Source: Sphingomonas sp. Leaf34 (GTDB lineage Bacteria > Pseudomonadota > Alphaproteobacteria > Sphingomonadales > Sphingomonadaceae). Taken from it: DNA of 64,000 bases. How positions within the stretch are numbered: position 1 is the stretch's first letter; the number at the start of each line of letters is the position of its first letter. Both the position numbers and the translations under genes were made by a program. Shown one piece after another: positions 16,072-24,865 of this stretch. The notes under the pieces were generated by a model. The model was not told the origin of the DNA, searched no databases, and worked only from the letters and a program-made list of their open reading frames with translations. Location: NCBI RefSeq assembly GCF_001421805.1, contig NZ_LMLC01000001.1, forward strand, positions 744,001 through 808,000, written 5' to 3'.

Positions 16072-16521
16072 GTGGAGCGCCCAGTCGATGAATTCCGGTC
16101 CAGTACGCGCCGCTGGCTGCTCGGCAGCTTTGCCGGCTGGGGAACGCTGGTCACCTGCCTGGTCGGAATCGGCTTCGTCCTGATCGGCGTCCGCTGGCTC
16201 AGGAACCGCAGCGCGGCGTACGAGATCACCGACCAGCGGCTGATCATCAAACGCGGCATCCTGTTCAAGACGATCGACGAGGTCGAGCTCTACCGGATCA
16301 AGGACGTCCGGCTCGGCTATTCGCTGCTCAACCAGATGACCGACATCGGCACGATCACGCTCACCTCGAGCGATCGCACCACGAACGGCGGCGAATTCAC
16401 GCTCCGCGATATCCCGATGGCGCGCGATCGCCGCGAGGGCCTGCGCACGCTCGTCGACCGCGCGCGCCAGCGTCGCGGCGTCCGCGAACTCGACGTCGAG
16501 GATACATACGCGCTGGATTAA
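16072..16521 (+). CDS. Membrane protein with bacterial PH domain (DUF304/bPH2)
   Basis: 149-residue protein with one or two N-terminal hydrophobic segments (LLGSFAGWGTLVTCLVGIGF) and a bPH2 domain. AAYEITDQRLIIKRGILFKTIDEVELYRIKDVR is the classic bPH2 strand pattern (YxITxxRLIxxxG...xxxExxLxRIxDV). Such proteins are thought to act in membrane homeostasis or as scaffolds; no precise role is known. The final residues are Arg-rich with an acidic tail. It is followed after 18 bases by an exonuclease gene. Confidence 0.8.
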   Translation: MERPVDEFRSSTRRWLLGSFAGWGTLVTCLVGIGFVLIGVRWLRNRSAAYEITDQRLIIKRGILFKTIDEVELYRIKDVRLGYSLLNQMTDIGTITLTSSDRTTNGGEFTLRDIPMARDRREGLRTLVDRARQRRGVRELDVEDTYALD

Positions 16522-16539
16522 GCGCGCTTTTGTCCCCAC

Positions 16540-17328
16540 ATGGCGGGCATGGCGCCCCCCTATCCCAAGCCCAAGCCGCAACCGCAGATGATCCGGGTCG
16601 TCGACCTGGAGACGACCGGCTCCGCCCCGCCCGCGCACGGCGTCTGCGAGATCGGCTGGCAGGACGTCGCGCTCGGCGAGGACGGCCGCTGGGAGATCTA
16701 CGGCGAAGGCGGCAGCCTGCTCGTCAATCCCGGTCGGCTGATCCCGCCGGTCACGCAGGCGATCCACCATATCCTCGACGAGCATGTCGCCGATGCGCCG
16801 TGGTGGCATGATTGCGCGCGGCAGGTGCTCGATCCGTGGCCGCGCCGCCTCGCACTCGCCGCGCACCGCGCCGATTTCGAGCAGAAATTCTGCACCCCTG
16901 CGCTCACCCGCGACGCCGAGTGGATCTGCACCTGGAAATGCGCGCTGCGGCTGTGGCCCGACAGCCCGAGCTTCTCGAACCAGGTGCTGCGCTATTGGCG
17001 CAGGCCGCAGGGCATGGAGCATGAGCGCGGCCTGCCCGCGCACCGCGCGTTTCCCGACGCGTACGTCACGGCGTTCCACCTGCGCGACATGCTCAACGAG
17101 GCGAGTCTGGCGCAATTGCTCGAATGGTCGCGCGATCCCGGCCTCATCCCGCGCGTCCGCTATGGCCCCGATCGCGGCAAGGAATGGTCCGAGCTCGATC
17201 ACGAGACGCTGATGGCGTTCATGACCGATCGCGACCCCGATATCCGCTTTACCGCCAACCACGAGATGGACCGTCGCAGCGGTGGCGGCAGGGTCGGCAA
17301 GGCCAGCGCACAGGACCTGCTGCTGTAG
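16540..17328 (+). CDS. DEDDh 3'-5' exonuclease
   Basis: 262-residue DnaQ-superfamily exonuclease resembling ExoX. ExoI is VVDLETTG (first Asp and Glu), ExoII lies in LALAAHRADFEQKFC (Asp), and ExoIII with its histidine is AHRAFPDAYVT (HxxxxD). The C-terminal part, about residues 190-262, is a short extra domain (LIPRVRYGPDRGKEWSELD, then a segment about Asp-Pro-Asp-Ile-Arg) often found in the ExoX-like group, where it may hold a donut-type DNA-contacting motif. The likely role is degradation of 3' ends in repair or recombination. The first 16 residues are a Pro/Lys leader, and a start at Met17 is possible. Confidence 0.85.
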   Translation: MAGMAPPYPKPKPQPQMIRVVDLETTGSAPPAHGVCEIGWQDVALGEDGRWEIYGEGGSLLVNPGRLIPPVTQAIHHILDEHVADAPWWHDCARQVLDPWPRRLALAAHRADFEQKFCTPALTRDAEWICTWKCALRLWPDSPSFSNQVLRYWRRPQGMEHERGLPAHRAFPDAYVTAFHLRDMLNEASLAQLLEWSRDPGLIPRVRYGPDRGKEWSELDHETLMAFMTDRDPDIRFTANHEMDRRSGGGRVGKASAQDLLL

Positions 17329-17437
17329 CTGCCTATCCTCCCCCGCCAGGGGGCGAATCGTGCACGGAAACGCCATTGCTTTGCGTCAGGGCGGTATCGC
17401 TGGCGTAACGACCGGCCTTAACGTAGATCGACAGCCT

Positions 17438-18946
17438 ATGGTAAGCGTACGCTTGAAATTGCCCTCGTCCGAGGGGCGTGTCGCCCGGTGGCTGGTCGCG
17501 TTCATGACGCTCGGTTTCATCGCGCTCGCCGCCGCCGCGGTCGCGATCGGCTGGATCACGGTCCGCAACCGCACCTACACCGCCGATATCCTCCACACGC
17601 AGGACGTCCGCCAGGCGATCGCGACACTCCAGATCGAGATGGAGCAATCCGAGACCGCACGGCGCGGCTATATGCTCGCGGGCAAGCCGTTGTTCGCGAC
17701 CGCCTATGCGCGGACCGCGGGCAATATCGTCCCGTCGATCCGCACGATCCGCCATCTCACGCGCGACAATGCCGCGCAGATCGCCCGGATAGACCGGATC
17801 GAGGCAAGCTTCGTCCAGTTGCGCGCGCTGCGAACCGAATCGGTGGCGCTGGTCGCATCGGGCCGGATCGCCGAGGCGCAGCGCCGGTTCGCGGTCGACG
17901 CCAGCGTGCCGCTGATGCGCGGCATCCGCTACCGTCTTCAGGCAATGGCCGCCGACGAGGTTCGCCTGCTCGCGATCCGCACCGGCCGCCAGCAGACCAG
18001 CAGCGCGCTGTTCCTCTCGGTCGCCGGGCTCGCCGCCGCACTGCTCCTGATCGTCGCGATCCTCGCGATCCTCGTGATCCGCCGCTACACCAGCGATCTC
18101 GCGGGCTCGCGCGACAGCCTGCGCGATCTGAACGAGACGCTCGAGGAGCAGGTCGCGACTCGCACCGCGGATCTCAGCCGCGCGAACGAGGAAATCCAGC
18201 GCTTTGCCTATATCGTCAGCCACGACCTGCGCTCGCCGCTGGTGAACGTGATGGGCTTCACTGCCGAACTCGCCACCGCCGCCGGACCGCTCGCCGAGCT
18301 GATCGATCGTGTCGAGGCCGAAGCGCCGCATATCCTGACGCAGGACGCCATGCTGGCCGCGCGCGAGGACCTGCCCGAGGCGATAGGCTTCATCCGCACC
18401 TCGACGCAGAAGATGGACCGGCTGATCAACGCGATCCTCAAGCTGTCGCGCGAGGGCCGCCGGACGATCGCGCCCGAGCATATCGACCCCGCGCAGCTGG
18501 TCGACACGATCATCGGTTCGATGCAGCACATCGTCGACGATCGCGGTGCGGTGGTCCGCGTCGAGCGGCCGATGCCCGCGATCGTCACCGATCGCCTCGC
18601 GCTCGAACAGATCCTGTCGAACCTGATCGAGAACGCGACCAAATATCTGAAGCCCGGCCGTCCCGGCGAGATCGTCGTGCGCGGGCACAAGGAGCGCAAC
18701 CGCGTCATCCTGTCGGTGATCGACAATGGCCGCGGTATCGATGTGCGCGATCATCAGCGCGTGTTCGACCTGTTCCGCCGCTCGGGGCCGCAGGATCAGC
18801 CCGGCGAAGGGATCGGCCTCGCGCATGTCCGCGCGCTGGCCTATCGTCTCGGCGGCACGATCGACGTGCAGTCGACGCTTGGCGACGGCGCCACCTTCCG
18901 CCTCAACCTTCCCAGCGCAATGACGATTCAGGATAGCACGCCATGA
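17438..18946 (+). CDS. CHASE3-domain sensor histidine kinase
   Basis: 502-residue membrane sensor kinase. A transmembrane helix (LVAFMTLGFIALAAAAVAIGWI) and a periplasmic CHASE3 domain (IATLQIEMEQSETARRGYML, residues about 55-190) are followed by a second helix (ALFLSVAGLAAALLLIVAIL), a coiled linker and HisKA with IVSHDLRSPL (phospho-His about 262). HATPase_c follows (SNLIENATKYL, VIDNGRGID, GEGIGLAHVRAL). The ATG at 17438 is preferred over the longer frame, whose extra N-terminus lacks sense. Its stop overlaps the next gene by four bases, making it the first gene of a three-gene signalling operon. CHASE3 kinases commonly sense envelope or osmotic cues; the ligand is unknown. Confidence 0.92.
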   Translation: MVSVRLKLPSSEGRVARWLVAFMTLGFIALAAAAVAIGWITVRNRTYTADILHTQDVRQAIATLQIEMEQSETARRGYMLAGKPLFATAYARTAGNIVPSIRTIRHLTRDNAAQIARIDRIEASFVQLRALRTESVALVASGRIAEAQRRFAVDASVPLMRGIRYRLQAMAADEVRLLAIRTGRQQTSSALFLSVAGLAAALLLIVAILAILVIRRYTSDLAGSRDSLRDLNETLEEQVATRTADLSRANEEIQRFAYIVSHDLRSPLVNVMGFTAELATAAGPLAELIDRVEAEAPHILTQDAMLAAREDLPEAIGFIRTSTQKMDRLINAILKLSREGRRTIAPEHIDPAQLVDTIIGSMQHIVDDRGAVVRVERPMPAIVTDRLALEQILSNLIENATKYLKPGRPGEIVVRGHKERNRVILSVIDNGRGIDVRDHQRVFDLFRRSGPQDQPGEGIGLAHVRALAYRLGGTIDVQSTLGDGATFRLNLPSAMTIQDSTP

Positions 18947-19383
18947 ACCAGCACCAGACCGTCGGGATCGTCATGATCGAGGACGACGAAGGCCATGCCC
19001 GGCTGATCGAAAAGAACATCCGTCGCGCAGGCATTCTGAACGACATCAAGCACTTCACCGACGGCACCAGCGCGCTCGATTTCCTGTTCAACGCGGTCGA
19101 CGGTCCCGCCAAGAGCGGCCCGGCGATGATCCTGCTCGATCTCAACCTGCCCGACATGAGCGGGACCGACATTCTCGCGCGGATCAAGGCGGAGAACAGC
19201 CCGCTGCGCCGCACGCCCGTCGTCGTGCTGACGACCACCGACGACAAGATCGAGATCGAGCGCTGCTACGATCTGGGCTGCAACGTCTACATCACTAAGC
19301 CGGTCAACTATGAGAGCTTTGCGCAGGCGATCCGCCAGCTCGGGCTGTTCCTGTCGGTGATCCAGGTTCCCGACGCCGAGTGA
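18943..19383 (+). CDS. Single-domain response regulator (Rcp1-like)
   Basis: 146-residue stand-alone receiver domain without an output domain. The acidic pair is EDDEGHARLIEKNIRRAG, the phospho-Asp is at about Asp66 in LLDLNLPDMSG, the Thr/Ser switch is VLTTTDD and the lysine is in ITKPVNYESF. The GTDILARIK and CYDLGCNVYITKP sequence resembles the Rcp1 class of phytochrome-partner regulators. It overlaps both neighbours by four bases (ATGA and GTGA), so it is probably phosphorylated by the preceding kinase and could act as a relay to the following protein. Confidence 0.92.
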   Translation: MNQHQTVGIVMIEDDEGHARLIEKNIRRAGILNDIKHFTDGTSALDFLFNAVDGPAKSGPAMILLDLNLPDMSGTDILARIKAENSPLRRTPVVVLTTTDDKIEIERCYDLGCNVYITKPVNYESFAQAIRQLGLFLSVIQVPDAE

Positions 19384-20411
19384 GCGGGCCGAGCGTTCTC
19401 TACATCGACGACGACGCCGGGATCCGGCGGCTGGCGGCGCGTGCGCTCGAACGCCGCGGCTACCGCATGACCGTCGCCGAGACCGGCGCGGAAGGCGTGG
19501 TCAAGGCGGCGGCCGAGCGGTTCGACCTGATCGCGGTCGATCACTACATGCCCGGCATGGACGGGCTCGAAACGCTCGAGGCGCTGCGCCGGCTGCCCGA
19601 TCCGCCCCCGGTCGTGTACGTCACGGGGTCCGAGGAAGGCCGCATCGCGGTCGCCGCGCTGAAGGCGGGCGCGGCGGACTATGTCGTGAAGACGGTGGGC
19701 GAGGATTTCTTCGACCTGCTCGACGCCTCGTTCGCACAGGTGCGCGCGCGCGCGCTGCTCGAACAGGAGAAGACGTCCGTCGAAGCCGATCTGCGCGCCA
19801 GCAACGCGCGGCTCGAGGCGCTGCTCGGCGAGGTGAACCACCGCGTCGCCAACTCGCTGCAGCTCGTCTCGGCGATGGTCCGCCTGCAGGCGACCGCGCT
19901 AACCGACCCCTCCGCACGCGAGGCGCTGGAGGATACGCAGCGCCGCATCCAGGCGATCGCGCAGGTCCACCGGCGGCTCTACACGAGCAACGATGTCGAG
20001 AATGTCGACATGCAGGAATATCTCGGCGCGCTGGTCGACGAACTCGCCGAGACCTGGTCGACCGACGCGCTCCCGCGCGCGCTGACGCTGCTCGCCGAGC
20101 CGATCCGGCTGCCGACCGATCGCGCGGTGTCGCTCGGCGTGATCGTCACGGAACTCGTCACCAACGCGTGCAAATATGCCTATCCCACCAGCGGCGGCGA
20201 AGTCCGCGTGGTGCTGCGCCGGATCGACGACGACATCGTCCTGCTCGCGGTCGAGGACGATGGCTGCGGGATTCCCGAAGACGCGGTACCGCGCGGCACG
20301 GGGCTCGGCACGAAACTGATCCGCGCGATGGCGCAGAGCCTGCAGACGATCGTCGAATACGACCCGACGCACACCGGCGTCCGCGCCACGCTGCGCGCTG
20401 CGGTCCGGTAG
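19380..20411 (+). CDS. Receiver-HisKA_2 hybrid histidine kinase
   Basis: 343-residue soluble hybrid: an N-terminal receiver (SVLYIDDDAGIRRLAARALE; phospho-Asp about 54 in AVDHYMPGMDG; lysine in DYVVKTVGE), a short coiled coil (about residues 120-148), then a HisKA_2-type phosphoacceptor with His about 154 in EVNHRVANSLQLVSAMV and a Gyrase/Hsp90-like ATPase (IVTELVTNACKYAYP, VEDDGCGIP, GTGLGTKLI). HisKA_2/HWE kinases are typical of alphaproteobacteria, where many feed the PhyR/EcfG general stress response; no PhyR or EcfG gene is present here. It starts at GTG overlapping the previous stop. Confidence 0.9.
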   Translation: MSGPSVLYIDDDAGIRRLAARALERRGYRMTVAETGAEGVVKAAAERFDLIAVDHYMPGMDGLETLEALRRLPDPPPVVYVTGSEEGRIAVAALKAGAADYVVKTVGEDFFDLLDASFAQVRARALLEQEKTSVEADLRASNARLEALLGEVNHRVANSLQLVSAMVRLQATALTDPSAREALEDTQRRIQAIAQVHRRLYTSNDVENVDMQEYLGALVDELAETWSTDALPRALTLLAEPIRLPTDRAVSLGVIVTELVTNACKYAYPTSGGEVRVVLRRIDDDIVLLAVEDDGCGIPEDAVPRGTGLGTKLIRAMAQSLQTIVEYDPTHTGVRATLRAAVR

Positions 20412-20425
20412 CGAGCCCGACCCTG

Positions 20426-20549
20426 ATCCTCCCCCGCCAGGGGGAGGTGGCGCCGCAGGCGACGGAGGGGGAGGAGACGGAACAGAGGTTGCCCTTCCCA
20501 CCCCCTCCGTCAGGCTGACGCCTGCCACCTCCCCCTGGCGGGGGAGGAT
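20426..20549. repeat. Intergenic palindrome, family A copy 1
   Basis: ATCCTCCCCCGCCAGGGGGA-type arm, GACGGAGGGGG box, spacer, CCCCCTCCGTC box, and the exact inverted arm ending at GGGGGAGGAT. It follows the phosphorelay operon and precedes a family D element. Confidence 0.9.
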
Positions 20550-20609
20550 TGTAGGACTCACCGACGCGTTCGCCGACACGACGGACGTCGCATCCACCGC
20601 GCAAAATTC

Positions 20610-20678
20610 CGTTCGTGCTGAGCGGAGTCGAAGCACCCGCGCTTGGGGCACATCCTTCGACTTCGCTCAGGAACGGGG
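20610..20678. repeat. Intergenic palindrome, family D copy 1
   Basis: CGTTCGTGCTGAGCGGAGTC begins the left arm; GAAGCAC and GGGGCACATCC lie in the middle; TTCGACTTCGCTCAGGAACG closes the right arm. This resembles a widespread proteobacterial intergenic repeat. It is adjacent to a family A element, as at 31028-31229. Confidence 0.8.
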
Positions 20679-20693
20679 AAGAGTGCAGACCCG

Positions 20694-21308
20694 TTAGTTC
20701 GCCGGCTCGGACAGCGGCGCGAACCGGGCGACCTGGTGGCCGACCAGTCGCAACTGCTCGATCACCGCGGGGTCGTTCGCCCCGCCCTCGTCGTCGAACT
20801 TCGTGACCTGCGTGTTGATCGCCGCCGCAAACGGGGTCGGCCAGCCGCGCAGCGCGTGGACGATCGAGCGGAGCGCCGCGATCGTGCTGCCCGTCGCCTG
20901 CCAGCCATAGGCGGTGGCGATCAGCCCGACCGGCATGTCGGCCAGATACGGCCGCCCGTCGCGCGCGGTTTCCTCGAGCAGGTCGAGCGCGTTTTTCACC
21001 ACGCCCGAAATGCTGCCGTGATAGCCTGGGCTGGCGATGATCATCGCGGATGCTCCGCGCACGGCCTCGACGAATGCTCGCTCGTCCGCGGTCCGCGTCG
21101 TCGCCTTGGGATCGTAGAGCGGCAGCCGCGCCATGTCGGCGCCACCGAACATTCGCGTGCGATAGCCCTGCTTTTCGACCGCATCGAGCGCGATCCGGAG
21201 CGCGCGCTCGGTCGACGACACGCCGCCGATCGTGCCACCGATGCCAACGACCAGCGGGAAAGTCTCGGAAGCGGCCACGGTTTCATCCTGTTCGAACGTC
21301 ATCGACAT
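20694..21308 (-). CDS. NAD(P)H-dependent FMN reductase
   Basis: 204-residue flavodoxin-fold reductase of the NADPH-dependent FMN reductase family (SsuE/ChrR/ArsH-like). Signatures are VVGIGGTIGGVSSTERAL, corresponding to the flavin phosphate loop, and ASAMIIASPGYHGSISGVVKNALD, the conserved SPxYxxS...KNxxD loop. It supplies reduced flavin to a partner or reduces quinones or metals; the partner is unknown. The ATG at 21308 is chosen because GGGGA lies five bases upstream, though the frame is open to 21338. The gene converges on the phosphorelay operon, with repeats between. Confidence 0.85.
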   Translation of the reverse strand: MSMTFEQDETVAASETFPLVVGIGGTIGGVSSTERALRIALDAVEKQGYRTRMFGGADMARLPLYDPKATTRTADERAFVEAVRGASAMIIASPGYHGSISGVVKNALDLLEETARDGRPYLADMPVGLIATAYGWQATGSTIAALRSIVHALRGWPTPFAAAINTQVTKFDDEGGANDPAVIEQLRLVGHQVARFAPLSEPAN

Positions 21309-21507
21309 GCTCTTCCCCGTTTCGTCGCGCGATGACAACAGGCCTTCGGTCGGTTCTCGTCCTGGAGACGTCGTACCGCTGTCGCTAAGCCCCTGTACAC
21401 GTTAAGCATGCGCAGGAACGCGCGTCGCAAGCCGAGACTTGCCCGAGCTGTCATAGAACGATAATACACCTGATGTCCGCCGCTTGGCCGACCCGCTGGA
21501 ACGACCG

Positions 21508-23670
21508 ATGCGCCCCGATCCCTTCGACACCAACCGTTCCGGCTCGAGCGCAGGCGGCAACCGCGAGCCCTATGCCTATGAGCGCGAGCGGCTCGTCACC
21601 GAACGCGAACGCCTGCGCCAGAAATACGGGCGCGAACGCGATGGCGACGCGTTCGAACCGTATGACGATCGCGACGCGCCGCCGCCCTATGCCGCCGAGC
21701 GCGCCCCCCGCCGCAAGCGTCCGATCGGCCGGTGGATCCTGCGCGGGCTCGGCATCGGCATCGTCCTGCTGGTGATCGCGATCATCTGGCTGGCGATCAC
21801 CGCGCCGCTGTCGAAGTCGCTCCAGCCGCCGACGCCGCCGTCGATCACGCTCACCGCGGACGACGGCACGCCGATCGCGCGACGCGGGGCGATCATCGGC
21901 AAGCCGGTCGACGCGGCCACGCTGCCGCCGCACGTGACGCAGGCGTTCCTCGCGATCGAGGATCGGCGCTTCTACTCGCACTGGGGCGTCGATCCGCGTG
22001 GCATCGCGCGCGCGGCGTGGGCGAACATGGGCTCGGGCGGCGTGCGCCAGGGCGGCTCGACGATCACGCAACAGCTCGCGAAGAACGCGTTCCTCGATTC
22101 GGACCGCACCGCGACGCGCAAGATCCGCGAGGCGATGATCGCCTTCTGGCTCGAGGCGTGGCTGTCGAAGGACGAGATCCTGTCGCGCTATCTGTCGAAC
22201 GTGTATTTCGGCGACAACACCTACGGGATCAGCGCGGCGGCCAAGCATTATTTCGGCCGCACGCCCGACAAGCTTAACGTCGGCCAGGCGGCGATGCTGG
22301 CCGGGCTCGTCAAGGCGCCGTCGCGTCTCGCCCCCACCTCGAACCTCGAAGGCGCGCGCAAGCGCGAAGCGGTCGTGGTCGGCGCGATGGTCGATGCGGG
22401 CTTCCTCACCAAGGCGGAGGGCGACGCGGTCCGCCCGCAGCGCGTGCTGGGCAGCCGCCCGTCGCAATTGCCCAACGGCACCTATTTCGCCGACTGGATC
22501 CTGCCCGAGGCGCGCGACCAGGCAGGCGAGATCAAGACCGAGGCGACCGTCCAGACGACGCTCGATCCGAGATTGCAGCGTGCGGCGGAGCGTACCGTCG
22601 CGCGCGCGGGGCTGCGGCAGGCGCAGGTCGCGCTCGTGGCGATGCGCCCGGATGGCCGTGTCGTCGCGATGATCGGCGGCAAGGATTATCGCAAGAGCCC
22701 GTTCAACCGCGCGACGCAGGCACGGCGCCAGCCCGGTTCGACCTTCAAGCTGTTCGTCTATCTGGCCGCGATGCGCTCGGGGCTCACCCCCGATTCGACG
22801 ATCGAGGACCGGCCGGTGACGATCGGCGACTGGACGCCCAAGAACAGCGATGGCCGCTATCAGGGGACGATCACGCTGCGCCAGGCGTTCGCGCGCTCGT
22901 CCAACGTGGCGGCCGCGCGGCTGACGCAGCAGGTCGGCGTCAAGGCGGTGATCAAGGCGGCGCGCGACCTCGGCATCTCGACGCCGATCCCGAGCGAGGC
23001 GACGATCGGCCTCGGCACCTCGACCGTGTCGCTGCTCGAACTGACCGCCGCCTATGCCGCGATCGCACGCGAGCACTATCCGGTGCAGCCGCGCGGCCTC
23101 GCCGACGTCCGCGAGAAGGGCTGGTACCAGTCGCTGACCGGCGGCGCGACCGAGATCCCGTCGAAGATCCATGACGAGATGCTCGATCTGCTCGCGGCGT
23201 CGATCCGGAACGGCACCGGGCGGCAGGCGAACCTGACGGTCGATGCGTTCGGCAAGACCGGCACGACCTCGGACAACAAGGATGCGCTGTTCGTCGGCTT
23301 CGCGCGCGATCTGGTGGTCGGCGTGTGGGTCGGCAACGACGACAACAGCTCGAACCCCGGGCTGTCGGGCGGCGGGATCCCGGCGCGGATCTGGCGCGAC
23401 TTCATGCAGTCCGCGCTCGGCATCGCGCCTGTCGCCGCCCCGCCGCCCGCGGTCGAGGAGGTCGATCCGGATGCGCTGCCCGCGGACGAGGAGAGCAATT
23501 CGATGCTGCCGCTCGGCGGCGAGATCGAGGGGTTAGGTTTCAACCTGAAGATGGGCGAGGACGGCACGATCTCCGTCGGCCCCTCGCGCCGCGACCGCGA
23601 GGAGGGCCCGCCGCAACGCGACGATCGCCGCCCGCCCGAGGACGAGCCGGGGTATGACGGGGAGCAGTGA
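21508..23670 (+). CDS. Class A penicillin-binding protein (PBP1A family)
   Basis: 720-residue bifunctional peptidoglycan synthase. A charged cytoplasmic tail of about 70 residues precedes one transmembrane helix (LGIGIVLLVIAIIWLAI). The GT51 transglycosylase has AFLAIEDRRFYSHWGVD (catalytic Glu) and RQGGSTITQQLAKN. The transpeptidase has the serine motif QPGSTFKLFVY, SSN in ARSSNVAAAR, and KTG in FGKTGTTSDNKDALFVGF. The C-terminus is an acidic, Arg/Pro-rich extension. The ATG at 21508 has GGA eight bases upstream; an in-frame TTG at 21484 is a less likely start. It is followed by a family B palindrome. Confidence 0.95.
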   Translation: MRPDPFDTNRSGSSAGGNREPYAYERERLVTERERLRQKYGRERDGDAFEPYDDRDAPPPYAAERAPRRKRPIGRWILRGLGIGIVLLVIAIIWLAITAPLSKSLQPPTPPSITLTADDGTPIARRGAIIGKPVDAATLPPHVTQAFLAIEDRRFYSHWGVDPRGIARAAWANMGSGGVRQGGSTITQQLAKNAFLDSDRTATRKIREAMIAFWLEAWLSKDEILSRYLSNVYFGDNTYGISAAAKHYFGRTPDKLNVGQAAMLAGLVKAPSRLAPTSNLEGARKREAVVVGAMVDAGFLTKAEGDAVRPQRVLGSRPSQLPNGTYFADWILPEARDQAGEIKTEATVQTTLDPRLQRAAERTVARAGLRQAQVALVAMRPDGRVVAMIGGKDYRKSPFNRATQARRQPGSTFKLFVYLAAMRSGLTPDSTIEDRPVTIGDWTPKNSDGRYQGTITLRQAFARSSNVAAARLTQQVGVKAVIKAARDLGISTPIPSEATIGLGTSTVSLLELTAAYAAIAREHYPVQPRGLADVREKGWYQSLTGGATEIPSKIHDEMLDLLAASIRNGTGRQANLTVDAFGKTGTTSDNKDALFVGFARDLVVGVWVGNDDNSSNPGLSGGGIPARIWRDFMQSALGIAPVAAPPPAVEEVDPDALPADEESNSMLPLGGEIEGLGFNLKMGEDGTISVGPSRRDREEGPPQRDDRRPPEDEPGYDGEQ

Positions 23671-23684
23671 TTCCGCAAACGCCA

Positions 23685-23788
23685 CCACCCCGGCGGAGGC
23701 CGGGGCCCAAGTGGAAAGGCTGCAGTAACGACGCGCCGTCCTTCGCCACCTGCCGCCCCCAATTGGGCCCCGGCCTTCGCCGGGGTGG
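23685..23788. repeat. Intergenic palindrome, family B copy 2
   Basis: CACCCCGGCGGAGGCCGGGG arm, CCCAAGTGGAAAGG, AGTAACGA spacer, then AATTGGGCCCCGGCCTTCGC arm. Located between the PBP and threonine aldolase genes. Confidence 0.9.
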
Positions 23789-23863
23789 AAGAGCCGCTCG
23801 GATCGAACCGCGGCACGCACCCTCCCCGTTGACGCCATCACTGCATCGCAGCATGTCCTGACC

Positions 23864-24865
23864 ATGCGCTTTTTCTCCGACAACGCCGCCACGATCCATC
23901 CCCAAGTCATGGCCGCGATCGCCGCCGCCGACACGCTCGACACCGCTTATGCGGGCGATGCGTGGAGCCAGCAGCTCGACGGCCGCCTGTCGGCGCTGTT
24001 CGAGACCGAGGTCGCGGTCCTCTGGGTTCCCACCGGCACCGCCGCCAACTGCCTCGCGCTCGCCGCGCTCTGCCCGCCGCATGGCGGGATCGTCTGCCAC
24101 CGCGACGCGCACATCCAGAACGACGAGGGCGGCGCGCCCGAATTCTACACCCACGGCGCCAAGCTGTTCCTCGCCGACGGCATCGGCGCGAAGCTGACGC
24201 CCGAGACGATCCGGACCGTCCTCGATGCGATCCCCGACGACGTCCACCGCGTCCAGCCGCACGCGATCTCGATCACCAACGCGACCGAATATGGCCGCGT
24301 CTACCAGCCGCACGAGGTCGCCGCGATCGGCGCGCTGGCAAAGGAGCGCGGGCTCGGCTTCCACATGGACGGCGCGCGGTTCGCCAACGCGATGGCGCGC
24401 GTCGGCTGCTCGCCCGCCGACATGACGTGGCGCGCCGGCGTCGATGCGCTCAGCTTTGGCTTCGTCAAGAACGGCGCGATGAGCGCGGAGGCGCTGGTCT
24501 TCTTCAAGCCCGATCTTGCCGCCGTCACGCAATACCGCCGCAAGCGCGCGGGCCTGCTGCTGTCGAAGGGGCGCTATCTCGCGGCACAGATCCTGGCGAT
24601 GCTCGACGACGATCTCTGGCTCGCCACCGCCAGCGCTGCGAACGACGCCGCCGCCACGCTCGCCGCCGCAGCCGGCGACCGCCTCGTCCACCCCGTCGAG
24701 GCGAACGAAGTCTTCTTGCGCGCCACGCCAGAGGAAGCCGCAGCCCTGCGCGCGCGCGGCTTCGACTTCTACGACTGGGCGGCGGGCGAGATCCGCCTCG
24801 TCACCGCCTGGGACAGCCCGGCGGACGCGGTCGGCCTGCTCGCCGACGCGATCCGGGAGTTATGA
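23864..24865 (+). CDS. Low-specificity L-threonine aldolase family enzyme
   Basis: 333-residue PLP enzyme of fold type I, matching the threonine aldolase/beta-eliminating lyase group, which cleaves L-threonine or allo-threonine to glycine and acetaldehyde. RFFSDNAATIHPQVMAAI opens the protein, VPTGTAANCLAL is the PLP phosphate loop, HMDGARFANA holds the aspartate that pairs with the pyridine nitrogen, and SFGFVKNGAMSAEAL contains the PLP lysine. Length is typical (about 335). The stop overlaps the next ATG (ATGA), so it is coupled to an EamA exporter. Export of an amino acid or related product by that exporter is plausible but unproven. Confidence 0.9.
   Translation: MRFFSDNAATIHPQVMAAIAAADTLDTAYAGDAWSQQLDGRLSALFETEVAVLWVPTGTAANCLALAALCPPHGGIVCHRDAHIQNDEGGAPEFYTHGAKLFLADGIGAKLTPETIRTVLDAIPDDVHRVQPHAISITNATEYGRVYQPHEVAAIGALAKERGLGFHMDGARFANAMARVGCSPADMTWRAGVDALSFGFVKNGAMSAEALVFFKPDLAAVTQYRRKRAGLLLSKGRYLAAQILAMLDDDLWLATASAANDAAATLAAAAGDRLVHPVEANEVFLRATPEEAAALRARGFDFYDWAAGEIRLVTAWDSPADAVGLLADAIREL

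Noticed and set aside
20670..20695. GGAAC-N17-CGTT, the form of an EcfG stress promoter
   Set aside because: It lies at the end of the family D palindrome and points into the 3' end of the convergent FMN reductase gene, with no plus-strand gene to drive; chance match within the repeat.
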